Assembly: GCA_022264855.1 (NCBI GenBank)
Contig: JABYQU010000091.1
Coordinates: forward strand, 1-56,145
Source of the DNA: Lenzites betulinus
Taxonomy: Eukaryota > Basidiomycota > Agaricomycetes > Polyporales > Polyporaceae
DNA length: 56,145 nucleotides
Reading direction: 5' to 3'
Shown here: piece by piece, positions 1-10,402 of the stretch
Layout: every line of letters begins with the position of its first letter
Position numbering within the stretch: the first letter of the stretch is position 1
Translations under genes and position numbers: made by a program
Notes under the pieces: model-generated
The model's database searches: none
Told to the model about the DNA's origin: nothing
The model's input: only the letters and a program-made list of their open reading frames with translations

Positions 1-46
1 ACAACTAAAGGATCCTGTAGGAGCGCAGGATACGCGCTCCTTACAG

Positions 47-1185
47 GGTCGCCGCGCGCATTCAGCAACGCGGTCATGAGTATGCATCCGCGCTCTCCCA
101 GGAGCACCTTGCCACCCTCTCACGCGACACCGTCATTGACGCCATCTGGGTGGTCTTCATATCTATGGCAAAGCGATGGAAACTTGAGAACGTCAGCGGC
201 GGGACAGAGGCGAAGGATGCACGCAACCTGTATGCAAAAAGTAGCAATCGCAAAAGGATTGTAAGTAGCGACACACTCCTGATGAATGCGATGACTAACA
301 TACCTTGTGTTCTTACAGAAGGCGAAAGCGCGAGCAAATGTGAGCAACAAGCTCGCAGCTTCACAGACTCCGGAGTTCGCCTATCAACTGCAGTGGCAGT
401 ATCAGTCGTCTGAAGAGTCTGAGGAGGAAGAGTACACGCCTACGGCCAAAATCCCTGGCACCATTGACCCTAACACTGACGATGAGGGCACATCGAAGCC
501 GAAGGCAAAGACGGTGCGCACCATTTGGATCGCGCACGCGCCTGCCTGGCGATTGAGCACGGTAAGCAAGCTAGACCAATTGAAGCACAAACACAGTACT
601 CACATTGATGCGTGATGATAGACAAACAAGATCCTCGACGAGCTGGACGTGCTCGTGGATCAGAAACGCAAGAAGGACAAAGTTGGGCGTGGGAACACAT
701 TCCGCAACCGCCGTCGCGGTGCTTCCCGCCCCGACGACCAGACGGTGCTGCCTAAGTTGAAAAGGAGCAAGAAGGGGAAGGTGCTGCGCATTCCTCGGAC
801 GATGATCAACCAACACTGGCTGAAGGGGGAGTATGGCATCCCTTATGACTCACGTGAATTGATATCGGGCGACGAGTCAGATGGGCAAGGTGGTAGCGTT
901 AGCGACAACGGGGGCTCCAGAGAGGAGATAGTGGGCGAGGATGAAGTCGAGCAGGCTGGTGGGGTTGAAGGTGCAGGTGAGGTCGAGGACCCAGGCGAGA
1001 CTGAGGGTGCAGGTGAGATTGAAGACACACACGAGGTCGAGAGCGCAGGTGGGATTGAGGCCGCAGGCACGGTTAGGGGTGCAGGTGGGGTCGACGCAAG
1101 TGTCGAGTTTGCTGGCAAGAGGGGGGAAGGCAAAGGAGCAGAGGAGAGGGGGGGAGACGACGATGATGAACTGGAATATGCCTAA
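47..1185 (+). CDS. Acidic companion protein of the CACTA-like element, 5'-partial, unknown function
   Basis: I do not recognise this protein. Three exons fit one frame: about 47-260, 319-561 and 622-1185, with introns 261-318 and 562-621 (GTAAGT/ACAG and GTAAGC/ATAG). The first exon is preceded by a possible acceptor (TTACAG at 41-46), so the true start probably lies left of the window; an in-frame ATG at 165 is the alternative. The N-terminal part reads like a helical folded region, followed by a lysine/arginine-rich block near 700-800. The C-terminal third, from about 880, is very acidic and built from short degenerate repeats of the type GAGEVED/GAGEIED. It converges on the Tnp2 transposase and is likely the second gene of the same element, perhaps a DNA-binding accessory protein. 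That role is a guess. Confidence 0.5.
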
Positions 1186-1279
1186 GGTCAAGGCGGCTTG
1201 ATGTGGACTCTTAGCCGTCCTCCGGCGCATCAAGATCATCAAAACGATCTTGTTCTTGAGAATCCTGTGGGACGTGTGA

Positions 1280-4200
1280 TTAGAAACAAAGACTTAGTGA
1301 TGGCATGGTTACACACACATGGCACAGTGAGATGGTCACCCAAATACGACTGCGGACATGCTGGACATGATTAAGGGCGAAGTGCCCACTAAATTCCTGA
1401 ACATTGATGACTTGAGGAGGGCCGAAGAGATGAGACTGCCAGACATCTATCCCGAGGTCAGTCGCCCTGTGAAGACTGTTAAGTAACGATGCACGCAGGC
1501 CGATGTGGGAAAAACGCACCGCACTGCCCAGGGCATCTCGGCCGCAGCTGGATGTGGGAGGAACGGTTTCACGACGGCAAGATTCGCCGTCAGAACGATT
1601 CCATCATCAGTTGTATGCTGCACTCGTAAGATATGGAGTATCTTGACTGCTTGACGGCCATTGATATAGGTGTATTGATATTTGATACCCCGAGGTATCG
1701 TGGAGGCACCGTACCGCTGACCTGCTATTAAGACTTGTGGATAGAATGGAACACTGGCGGCGATGAAAGGGGAGCCTTCCTCTGCAAATGAGGTGTCCGC
1801 GATTAAGGTCGTGTCATGTATCCAGGCCCTTCGGAGATGACTAAAAACCAAGTTATAAAGACCGAGTGGACGGAGGCTGTGACGACGACATTGTGTCGGG
1901 AATACGATCAACTCTGGGCAGGCACAGGTGTTAGCTCCCGGTAGATGCTGACAGTTGAACTCGTACCGCCGCTTTCGTGTGCAGTCATGCATGCAATCAT
2001 ATTGAGTAGCGTGCCTCGGCTCTGGCTCGGTCGCTTCTCTCCTTGCAAACACTTCTTGAGGTCTAAGATACAGTGCTCGTCCTCCGGTGTCTTCTCATCG
2101 CCCAGTGATTCTAGTTGTAAGATCTTTGAATGTGTCAGTTCAATCACGTCAAGTAATGCACCGCTTGCACGCACCAAATCATAGATGAGATGAAGTTTTG
2201 TCCAACTCCGCATGAGAGTGCCCTCGAGCTCGCCACCTTTATGCCCATTATGTTTCACCTTGGATAGCCATCCATTGAAGCGCTCGTAGACATAGGCCCA
2301 CCAAGCATAGACCGGGCCAAGACAAAGAACGAAGATCAGGAAGTGGATCATCAGATGGAAATATGGGGTTAAGTGGCATAGCATACGTGCCCAGGCCTGG
2401 CAGGCTTGATTATGGCAGTCTTGTGCACGGCGTGCCTCGGCGACACTGATTGAGCGAGAACCCCAAATGCGAATCGCCACACACCATTCAAGCACCGTGT
2501 CGTAATGGGCAACGTAGTTGCGCTGCATAGACTCCTGTGCGATGTACTCAAGATCAGCTCCGGTGGTGCCTGGCTCATAGGATGCGGCCGCTTGACGGCG
2601 CTCTTTGAGAAGGGCTGCCACTCGTTTCGCCTTGATCGCTGCCTTCTGTCTTGCTCGGAGAGGAGGGGCATCACGGTTCGGAATTTCCCCGTTAATCTGC
2701 CATGCCGCATATAGAGCCACGGGTAGGACTGAGACCATATGTCGCCACTGATCAGCCTTACCACCGCCTCCTGTGAGAAGCTGTCATATGATCTGCTTAG
2801 CGCACCAAGGGCCAGTGATGTAGATGAAAAGCGTACCCCGTGCGGGACTCTACCAACATCGCCCGGCCACCAGACTGTATCTAGCCAAGCCTCCAGCTTC
2901 TTCTGGGGGTTGTCTTGGACGCTGCGTTTCGCGAACATCCCACCGGTGGTAAGGATCCCTTGCACGACATGTTTTGCTTCGCCTATCAATCACAGGTTAG
3001 GTCTTTACATGCAAGATGCCCAATGAACGCACCTAGGAATGCGGCATGCATAAATTCTGTTGGTGTACTCGTCACCGGGAGCCAGCCGGGAAGTAGGTCC
3101 AGTGAGGACCAACGCACACCGCGTTCATCTGCAATTTCTTCACGAGTTTCCGCATCGGCGTAGCGCGCACGGAAGGCGTACTTTAGAAACCGTTCTTCTT
3201 CTCGGTATATAACCTCTACGAGATGATAATAGCACTTAGAATCCGCAGGTGCCATGTGATGAAGACGTACTTTGTGGGTCAAAACAATTCGGATCTGTCA
3301 GAGAGTGGATTGGCTGCTTGCAGACCGGACACATGAACCATTTCGCTGTGTGTCCACGAAGACCAGAGGCTTTCCGAGCAGCTGGGAGGTCTGAGGCGTT
3401 GACATAGAGATATGAATGGACGACTGCAGGCGACTCGGCACCAGGGACAGTCATGTGCACTCCTAATTCATGCAATGTCCCGCAATGATGAGGCGATGTA
3501 TCGTTACATATATATTCAGGCATCAATGACTCACCATTATAAAGCTCCATAAGGTCCGGGATAAACACATCGAGGATGTGGTTCAGCTGTTCGAGTGAGG
3601 GCTCGTCTGGACCAGGTATCATAGCCAGAAGAAATGTTTCCTCCCGCAGGAAGCGCTTAGAGCGGGGAGTGTTGCAGACTGTCAAATAGATTGCGCTGAC
3701 AGAGTAATTGCCTCGTTTCATCGCGCGGAACCTATTATCATGGTGAGCATACATTGCAAGGGAATACACCAGGCCTACCAGTCGAGATTGAACATGAGTA
3801 CCAGTCCATTGGGCAGTGCAACGAACCGCTGGTCCAGTTCCTCGATGTCCAGATCCTGCACACCCCACTGGCCACCCTCCCGCCGCTGTAGTCCTGCCTG
3901 GAGCGCATTCCACCGCCATCCATCGTGTACATCATACATACGGTGGCTCTCGTCATGGCTGCCCACCCAGTCTTCCATACTGATAGGGGCTTTCTCTCCT
4001 GGTGCATCGTCGGGAGTCGAGCGCCATTTGTTGAGCTCCTGGAGCTTACCCGGTCTCAAGACAAGACGCTGTATGACCTCTTTGGGAGAAGCAGCGGAAA
4101 GTACCTTGACCGGCACACGACGCCATTTACCATTGCTGTACTGCTGCCTTTCGAAGAGAGTCCCTTCACACGATATGTCCATGCACTTGCCGTTGGGAGG

Positions 4201-5193
4201 AAGACGGTGAAGTGTTGCGGGGTGGTGGCTTGCCCAGCATCGGTCACACAGTATGTAGTACGTGATATGGTCGTCGGGGTCCAGCCCTAGACGCTTCTCT
4301 ACGGTGCGCAGGGTGATCGCCATCTTGTCTAGACCTGGTATGAAGTAGTCGGTCATGAGCGACATCGATACTAACTGCGCGCGCGAGCACTCCAGCGTAT
4401 ATTGTACGAGGTCATGAGTGGCACCGTGGGATGCAGCAGAGATGAAAGCCTGGACGTAGGCGCGACGAATGAGCGGATGCTCATTGAATGCGCGGGGCTT
4501 AACCTCAGGAAGACCAGCTTTAGCATCAGTGAAGTCACCCTGAGTGTGCTCGTCCGCCTGGTCGCCGTAGATGGTCTCCAAAGACATAAACAGAGGGTCG
4601 TGGTCGTCGACATCAAAGCCTTCGTTGTCTGAGCCACTAGAAGCAGAGTCCTGCGAATCAGAAGGTCCCGGCCCAGGTAGATGGTCGCCTGAGTGCATAT
4701 CGAAGCCAGCTAGAGCATCATCACTGTCCTGGTCATCTTCGTCCTCGCCATCCTCGTCCGAGGCATACTCCTCAACCCATGCAGGCCTGGGCGAGGCGGG
4801 TGAGCACGGAGAGGCCTCTCCAGAAGCCAGAGCCCCAGGGGAGTGAGCGTCGCCGTCGTTCTGGTCGCCATAGTCAAAGATCATACCATAGACACTCTCC
4901 GGGTCGGGGACCTGTGGTAGGTTGCACCCTTCGAGATCCCGGCCGGTGCTGGCCGCTTCGCATAGATGTTCACTTGAATCTTGCGCGAGAGTGAGGGTGC
5001 GGAGAACGGGGCGAGAGTGAGGGTGCGCAGCGGCCTCGGAAACCTGACTGTATGCGCCTTGCTCTACTGGGTCCCCGGGTGTGGCGCGCTGGTGTATATT
5101 GATCATTTGAATGGTTTGCTTCTTGCTTGGGTCGTTGTTGCACTTATAGCACGGGCAGATGTATCGGCGCTGGCCGCGATGGTCGGATTGCAT
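1280..5193 (-). CDS. Tnp2-family transposase (Plavaka/CACTA type)
   Basis: This is the DDE-type transposase expected to excise and insert the surrounding element in the nucleus. Exons on the minus strand that keep one frame: 5193-3779, 3731-3271, 3215-3033, 2982-2806, then 2770 down to about 1555, and a last segment of about 1490-1280. The first exon encodes a short Cys motif near the start (CPCYKCNN) and a long acidic serine-rich linker. Typical Tnp2 landmarks follow: NLDWFRAMKRGNYSV, the IPGPDEPSLEQLN segment, the FMCPVCKQP zinc-type pair, GGGKADQWRHMVSVLPVALY across a 35-nt intron, and the WWAYVYERFNGWL and GGELEGTLMRSW region. No stop interrupts this reading. The 35-nt intron (2805-2771) is unusually short. 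The join near 1910-2050 is the least certain. The C-terminal region matches the usual variable tail of Plavaka transposases only loosely. Confidence 0.85.
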
Positions 5194-5379
5194 AGTGTCG
5201 AGGGAGGAGTGGGTGTTAGGCGGCAGATGGTGGCGGCAGGCATCAAGTCAGAGCTGGGGCGCCACAGGCGCGACGCGCCGCCCTCCCAGCAGACGCGTCG
5301 TGCACGTGAGCGCTTTCATGTCGCGCGCCAGTAAACATGGAGAATATCCAAATCCAGACAAACATGGAGAATATCTGAT

Positions 5380-5437
5380 GAAAACTCCGTGTTTGGTACG
5401 CATTCTCTCCTAGCAAATTCTTTACAACTTGCAGTGT
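5380..5437 (+). repeat. 58-nt imperfect direct repeat, copy 1
   Basis: Pairs with 6017-6074 in direct orientation. By hand alignment without gaps, 46 of 58 positions agree. The core TAGCAAATTCTTTA and the end TGCAGTGT are almost unchanged. Confidence 0.7.
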
Positions 5438-6016
5438 ATACACTACTAAGAGTACTTACAACGTACTTGGACCTCATCAAGCCCACCAGATTAGTATGTC
5501 AGTATTGTTAGTAATGTCAGTAAGTCAGTATGTCAGTGGTGTTAGTAAGTCAGTATGTTAGCAATATTAGTAACGAGCTCGAAGGCTGTCAGAAGTTGAA
5601 CGAGCACGGTCGAAAAATGTACCGATGGGCTGCAGAAATTGATTAGTACTAACATCAGTTTGAAAGGTTGTAAGCTAGTAATGATGATTTTACCTCACTA
5701 TATGCGTGTTTTCCGCACTGATCATGCTGTTTGATTAGTAGGTCAGTACATATTACATGGGCTAGTGCTGAGTCGGGGGGAGGAGGGTGTCTGACAGGCA
5801 TCGGAATGAGGAAGAGGCGGCGGTGTGGGGAAGACGGCCCTTCGACGAGGAGGAGGAGAGATGGTGGAGGTTCGACTTCAAGAGTATTATGCCCGTCACG
5901 AAGACCTCCTTGTGCCTTATCTGGGGTTCGATGCGTTCGGCACGTGATCGTACCAGATATGTTCCGTACAAACCTGTGGATATTTCAGGTCGTAGTAACT
6001 GAGCACAAAATGGAAA

Positions 6017-6074
6017 GAAAACTTCGTATTTGAGACATATTTTTCCGTAGCAAATTCTTTAGAACATGCAGTGT
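6017..6074 (+). repeat. 58-nt imperfect direct repeat, copy 2
   Basis: Second copy of the repeat at 5380-5437, about 640 bp downstream. Its origin is unknown; it could be a remnant of an inserted sequence or of transposon subterminal repeats. Confidence 0.7.
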
Positions 6075-6483
6075 CGATGGACATGATCACAGATATCTTC
6101 CTCCCATTGTCAGTCGACTTCGAGCAACGCGCGTATGCAATACGACGCGCGACGTGGTGTGCGCGCTTGACACGCTTCACGTGGCCCTCGTGACCGCGTA
6201 TTACCTATTTGGGCGGAGCAAACCTCCAGCTGTCGGCCGCTGTCTTGGCTTTTCGTTCTTGGTAACGTTCCATCATGAACGTCTACTCCATTCTATAAGA
6301 CTACTGCCATTCTGCTCACGGGATTTTATCCTCAAGAATTTACAAAGTCCTTTAGCTTCAATGCCTACAACGAGCCCCGATAGCGGCCGGCCCGCACACC
6401 TCATGACCATGCACTTCTGACCATCGGTTGGTCGTACATGACGGCAGCGATGGCTGGCGTGACGAGGCTTCCTCCTCTACGGG

Positions 6484-6493
6484 ATTTATATAA
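6484..6493 (+). promoter_or_regulatory. TATA box of the GH28 gene
   Basis: ATTTATATAAG lies about 45-50 bp upstream of the ATG at 6536, a normal distance for a short-leader fungal promoter. Confidence 0.6.
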
Positions 6494-6535
6494 GACCCCA
6501 GAGCGGTTGGAGTTGAACGTCGAGGAATCGCCGAT

Positions 6536-9500
6536 ATGCACTTCTCTGTCTTACCGCTAGTTTTAGGCCTGTTTGCTGCCCAAGGGCTCGCCAATGCGAA
6601 GACGTGCACTTTGAAGCCCCTCGGGCATGGAAAAAGTGACAACTTACAGGTGGGAGAGTCGATGTATGTTCTTCCATTGTACAAGGTTGAAATTTCTCGC
6701 ATACACGTAGATTGAGGCAGCTATAGCGGAGTGTGGACATGGCGGGACGACCGTCTTCGAGCCGGGGGACTACAACATTACCAGGTACGCAGGCTCGGCC
6801 AGCTGTATTGACTATAGAACACCAACCCGCCGAATGGTTCTTGTAGAATGTTGGAGTGGAATCTGACCAACTCCCGCGTCGACCTCTACGGCAAGCTGAA
6901 CGTAAGCCGCCCCTCCCCCTACGCCCTTCTCAACGTTGAACACTCAACATCGGGTCTCAGTTCATATTCGACCTCCCCTACTGGATGGACCCCGCGCACA
7001 CCGCCCGAGTGATCTTCATCCAGTCGCAAGCGTCCTGGTTCGTAGTCACCGGGCACGACTTCACGCTCGACGCGCACGGCATAGGTGGGATCGTCGGCAA
7101 TGGCCAGCGCTGGTGGTCGTGGTACGGCAATGGCACGCGCCTTGACGGCGACGGGCGCCCCGTCGCGCTCACGCTCTCGCACGTCGCGCGCGCCGCCGTG
7201 CGCGGCTTCACGGTCGACGCGCCCCCGTTCTGGTGCAACGCGCTCGCCGACGCGGAGGACGTGCTGTATGAGGGCATGCGCTGCGTCGCGGAGAACAGCG
7301 ACCCGCTGTATTTCGGGCAGAAGTGCGTCCTTGCTTGTGTTATCTCGCCCCATTCTCTCCAACCCCTTCCGTTTCTCTTATTCTGCTTTCATCTTGTTTA
7401 CTATAATATTATATGCCCCCTTCCCTCCCCGAGGGCGCGGAGGATTACCTCACGTGTTCACTGGTACACCCTCGATACGCCCCCCCACACCCACACTCTC
7501 CTTCGCTACCGCGCTCTATCTCGCGCTCGACCCAATTTAACAATCCCACATGCCGACACCCCTACTTATCTCCCTCCACGCCCTCTCGCACGCACTGACA
7601 CCTCCAACCCCAGCATCGTGTTCAACACAGACGGTAAGCCTTCAAGTTCCCAGCCGCTCAGGCACCGAGGGGTGTACCGTCCCACGGCGCGCCCTCGGTG
7701 TTCTGTTTTCCATATCCTGTTTTTCTGTATTCCCGCACACGCTCACACTGGCGGGAATGCGATACCAATACGGACACTGACCGTCGCGCCGTCGTCAGGG
7801 ATCGACACCTTCCGCGCCTCGAATGTCACCCTCCGCGATTTTGACGTGCGTCCCTCCACTCCCTCCTTCCTCCCTTCCCATATTGCGTGAACGCTCTCGT
7901 GGCTCTCACGCCTCGGGTGCGACCCCTTCCCCCGGGAGAGGTTCTCACTCGAGGCTCGAGGCGCGTACGTACGAGAACCCCACGTACGCTCGCGGCTAAT
8001 CTCGCCCGTTTACTCGTAGATCACCTCGGGGGACGACTGTCTCGCGATCAAAGGGGTGAGTACCCGCTCTATGCTCTCCGCTCCGCGTGAGGCGCGCGCA
8101 GGGGAGGGATAGCACGGGACTAGTTGCCCCCGCGCAGCCACGCCGGGCCCGCAGAACCGAATTTCACTAACCACGGCTCTTCACCGACGATCCCGCTCGT
8201 TGCGCTGCGCACCGCCCACACCAACGATTACATACTACGTGTGCCACCCACACCGATGGACGGATGCGGAATACGTGGAAGTAGAACTCGACGGGGATAC
8301 GCGCGCAGAACGTGACGTGCCGGGGCGGGACGGGGATCGCGTTCGGGTCGTTGGGGCAGTATGCGGACCTGGTGAGTCCTCTTCTAGCTCCCCGGAGGAG
8401 AAAGGAAGGAGGGGGCTGGTGCTGACGCACTCTGCAGCCGGACTTTGTGAGCGACGTCGTGCTTGAGGATATCTGTGTGCGTTCTTCGTTGCGCCTAGTC
8501 AGGACGGCGCACTGACGTTGTGCGGTGTTGGAATATTCGTCCGTGTCCTGGACGTGGCAGATCCTGCGCCCGGCCAATTCGCAGGTCCAGCCTCTGATGG
8601 AGCACGGGGTGAGTGCCGTTCCGCCCGCTCTGTATTTACCTGGCCGTGCAGCTGCCTCTCGCTCTGCGTGTAACATATACCATATGTACGGGCGAGGGGG
8701 TTAGGGCACGCAAGTACTGATCAACACTGCCATGTCGTATGTTCATATCGCGGACCCGGCGGCGCACTGCGCAGGTGTACTTCAAGTCCTGGACGGGCAC
8801 CCGGATTGGCTTCCCCCCGACTGGAGGAGGGGCCGGCGGCGGTACGTAACACCTGTCCTGTCCTGTCCTGTCCGTCGGTGCCAGATGCTGATTGAGTGAT
8901 GGGCACCTCATAACATACGTCGACGTCACGTACCAAACGCTGTTGGACTTGGACGGGCACTGGCACGCGGGCAGGCCGGGTGGACGGCGTCGTGGTGCGC
9001 AACGTCAGGCTGGACGGGGTGACCACGCCCATACAGCTCTTCCAAACCAACCTTGGGCACGCGTGAGTCCCCTCTATCCCTGCCGTCTGACGTCGACGCG
9101 GCCGGCATGTATAGAACCAGTGCTGCCAGGATCACTGTCGAGCGTCGAGGCCAAAAGCCACAACAATGCAGGACGCACCGCACCCTGATTGCGATTCGTG
9201 ATCGAAACGCGTTGTAGCAGCGTCCGCGCCAACTGTCCAATCTTCAATCTCTATCAGGAGGAGCGAAACGCTGATCGCGGGGCCGCTGCGCACGCCTAAT
9301 ATTAATCATGCACACCGTACAGGGGGGACGCGCCGTCGACACTGCAATTCGCGGACCTCACATTCGAGCACTGGGCGGGGACGGCGCAGGCCCCGACGCG
9401 TGCGCGATCTTCCACTTGCACTGATTGTGATCGCTGTGCTTACCGTCGTGTTTACGCCCCGCGTCAACGCCTGATACATGCAATTGCGACACGGACGCGC

Positions 9501-9730
9501 AGTGGTGGACCTGGAGTGCAGCGCCGCGGCGCCGTGCGCGGGGCTGGTGTTCCGGGACATCGCGGTGGCGCCGCCGACGGATCAGGCGGCGGAGTACCGG
9601 TGCGTGAACGTCGCAGGCGCGACGGGGCTGCCTGCGGGAGGTGAGTGCGGCGTCGCGTCGACGTGAGCAGCTGTCTTGTTAACGTGGGGCTGCGTGCCGG
9701 ACAGCGTGCGAAGGCGTGCGTGGGGCGTAG
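6536..9730 (+). CDS. Secreted GH28 glycoside hydrolase (exo-polygalacturonase-like pectinase)
   Basis: Predicted secreted pectin-degrading enzyme of the right-handed beta-helix GH28 family. Fifteen exons join in frame to 425 aa: 6536-6649, 6711-6784, 6847-6901, 6961-7322, 7614-7633, 7799-7845, 8020-8055, 8285-8371, 8438-8476, 8561-8608, 8775-8841, 8975-9062, 9323-9399, 9503-9640, 9705-9730. A signal peptide is visible (MHFSVLPLVLGLFAAQGLANA). GH28 landmarks appear in order: VFNTDG with the first catalytic-site Asp, SGDDCLAIKG with the paired aspartates, then CRGGTGIAFGSLGQY where classical enzymes have GHGISIGS. The usual RIK motif is replaced by GVYFKSW. The C-terminal ECSAAAPC and RCVNV segments are typical of the exo-acting branch. 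The length is normal. The Thr at the GHG position is unusual. The exact substrate cannot be told from sequence. Confidence 0.88.
8852..8872 (+). repeat. CCTGT microsatellite in a GH28 intron
   Basis: Four tandem CCTGT units just after the donor site of the intron that follows exon 11. Length may vary between strains. Confidence 0.7.
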
Positions 9731-10402
9731 GGGCGCGGTCAGACGGGATGGTGTTCTCTGATATGATACTGTGGACGACGCGCGATATGATTAGACCGGA
9801 TTGGGGCGAGTCGAGCGGGCTGTTGAGATCAGCGACGGTGATGAGACGCGGGTCGGCACGGCGCAGGGGTGCAGGGAATGACGACGGGTGTAAAGAAAGA
9901 AAGAAAGGCGGGCGCAACGGTTGCGTGAGGGACGGGTGGTGCGCCGGCACCGGCCGGCACTGGTGCCACAGTGGGCCGTGTGCGAGTAGCACGGTCGTCG
10001 CAGCAGTCCCTCGCTCGTCTCTGCTGGTGTGCGAGAGGCGTGCAGAGGGTTCCCTAGGCCCTCGCTCGACATGCAGAGGATCCCTCGCCCTGGAGACGCT
10101 GCCAGGTCGCTGCAGGTGAGAGCGCCGGGAGCCGGCGCAGCGATCTGGGTAAGCCTGGACGAGGATAGGGCGTGGCGCCATAGCAACATAAATCCGGCAG
10201 TCGCGCCGCGGTGCTGGGACCTCCTCCGCGCCCTCGCCCTCCAGTCACATAACGGCCCTTGCCTCCCCCCACCATCCCTCTCCGTCCCTCCCCTTCCTTC
10301 CTTCCTCTTCTACTTCCTGTCCTTTGCTGCAGGCCGGCCCTCATTCTGCGCAGGACGTCGACTTCGCTCTTCTACCGACTAGGTCGCGACACCTCCCCTC
10401 TG
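9731..10402 (+). promoter_or_regulatory. noxA upstream region with C/T-rich leader
   Basis: No gene in this 670-bp interval. From about 10250 to 10335 the plus strand is almost pure pyrimidine, including short CCTTCCTTC and CCTCC tracts. This is typical of the transcription-start region of filamentous-fungal genes, and it lies 70-150 bp before the noxA ATG. Confidence 0.45.

Larger units (their letters stand above)
1..5193. mobile_element. CACTA-like (Plavaka-type) DNA transposon, ends not located
   Basis: A cut-and-paste DNA transposon is inferred from the leftward Tnp2-family transposase gene and a convergent acidic companion gene that ends about 95 bp from it. The left end must lie outside the window if the companion gene belongs to the element. 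I could not find a convincing terminal inverted repeat or target duplication on the right, so the coordinates cover only the coding part. The transposase frame can be followed through its introns without an obvious stop, so the copy may be recent. The grouping of the two genes is inference. Confidence 0.6.
5194..6483. other. Gene-free interval between transposon and GH28 gene, with short repeats
   Basis: No gene seen. The interval holds a 16-nt exact direct repeat (5333-5348 and 5360-5375), a low-complexity stretch built from AGTAAGTCAGTATGT-like units (about 5495-5580), and two copies of a 58-nt sequence listed separately. It is more AT-rich than its surroundings. Some of it may be the transposon's subterminal region. 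Confidence 0.5.
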
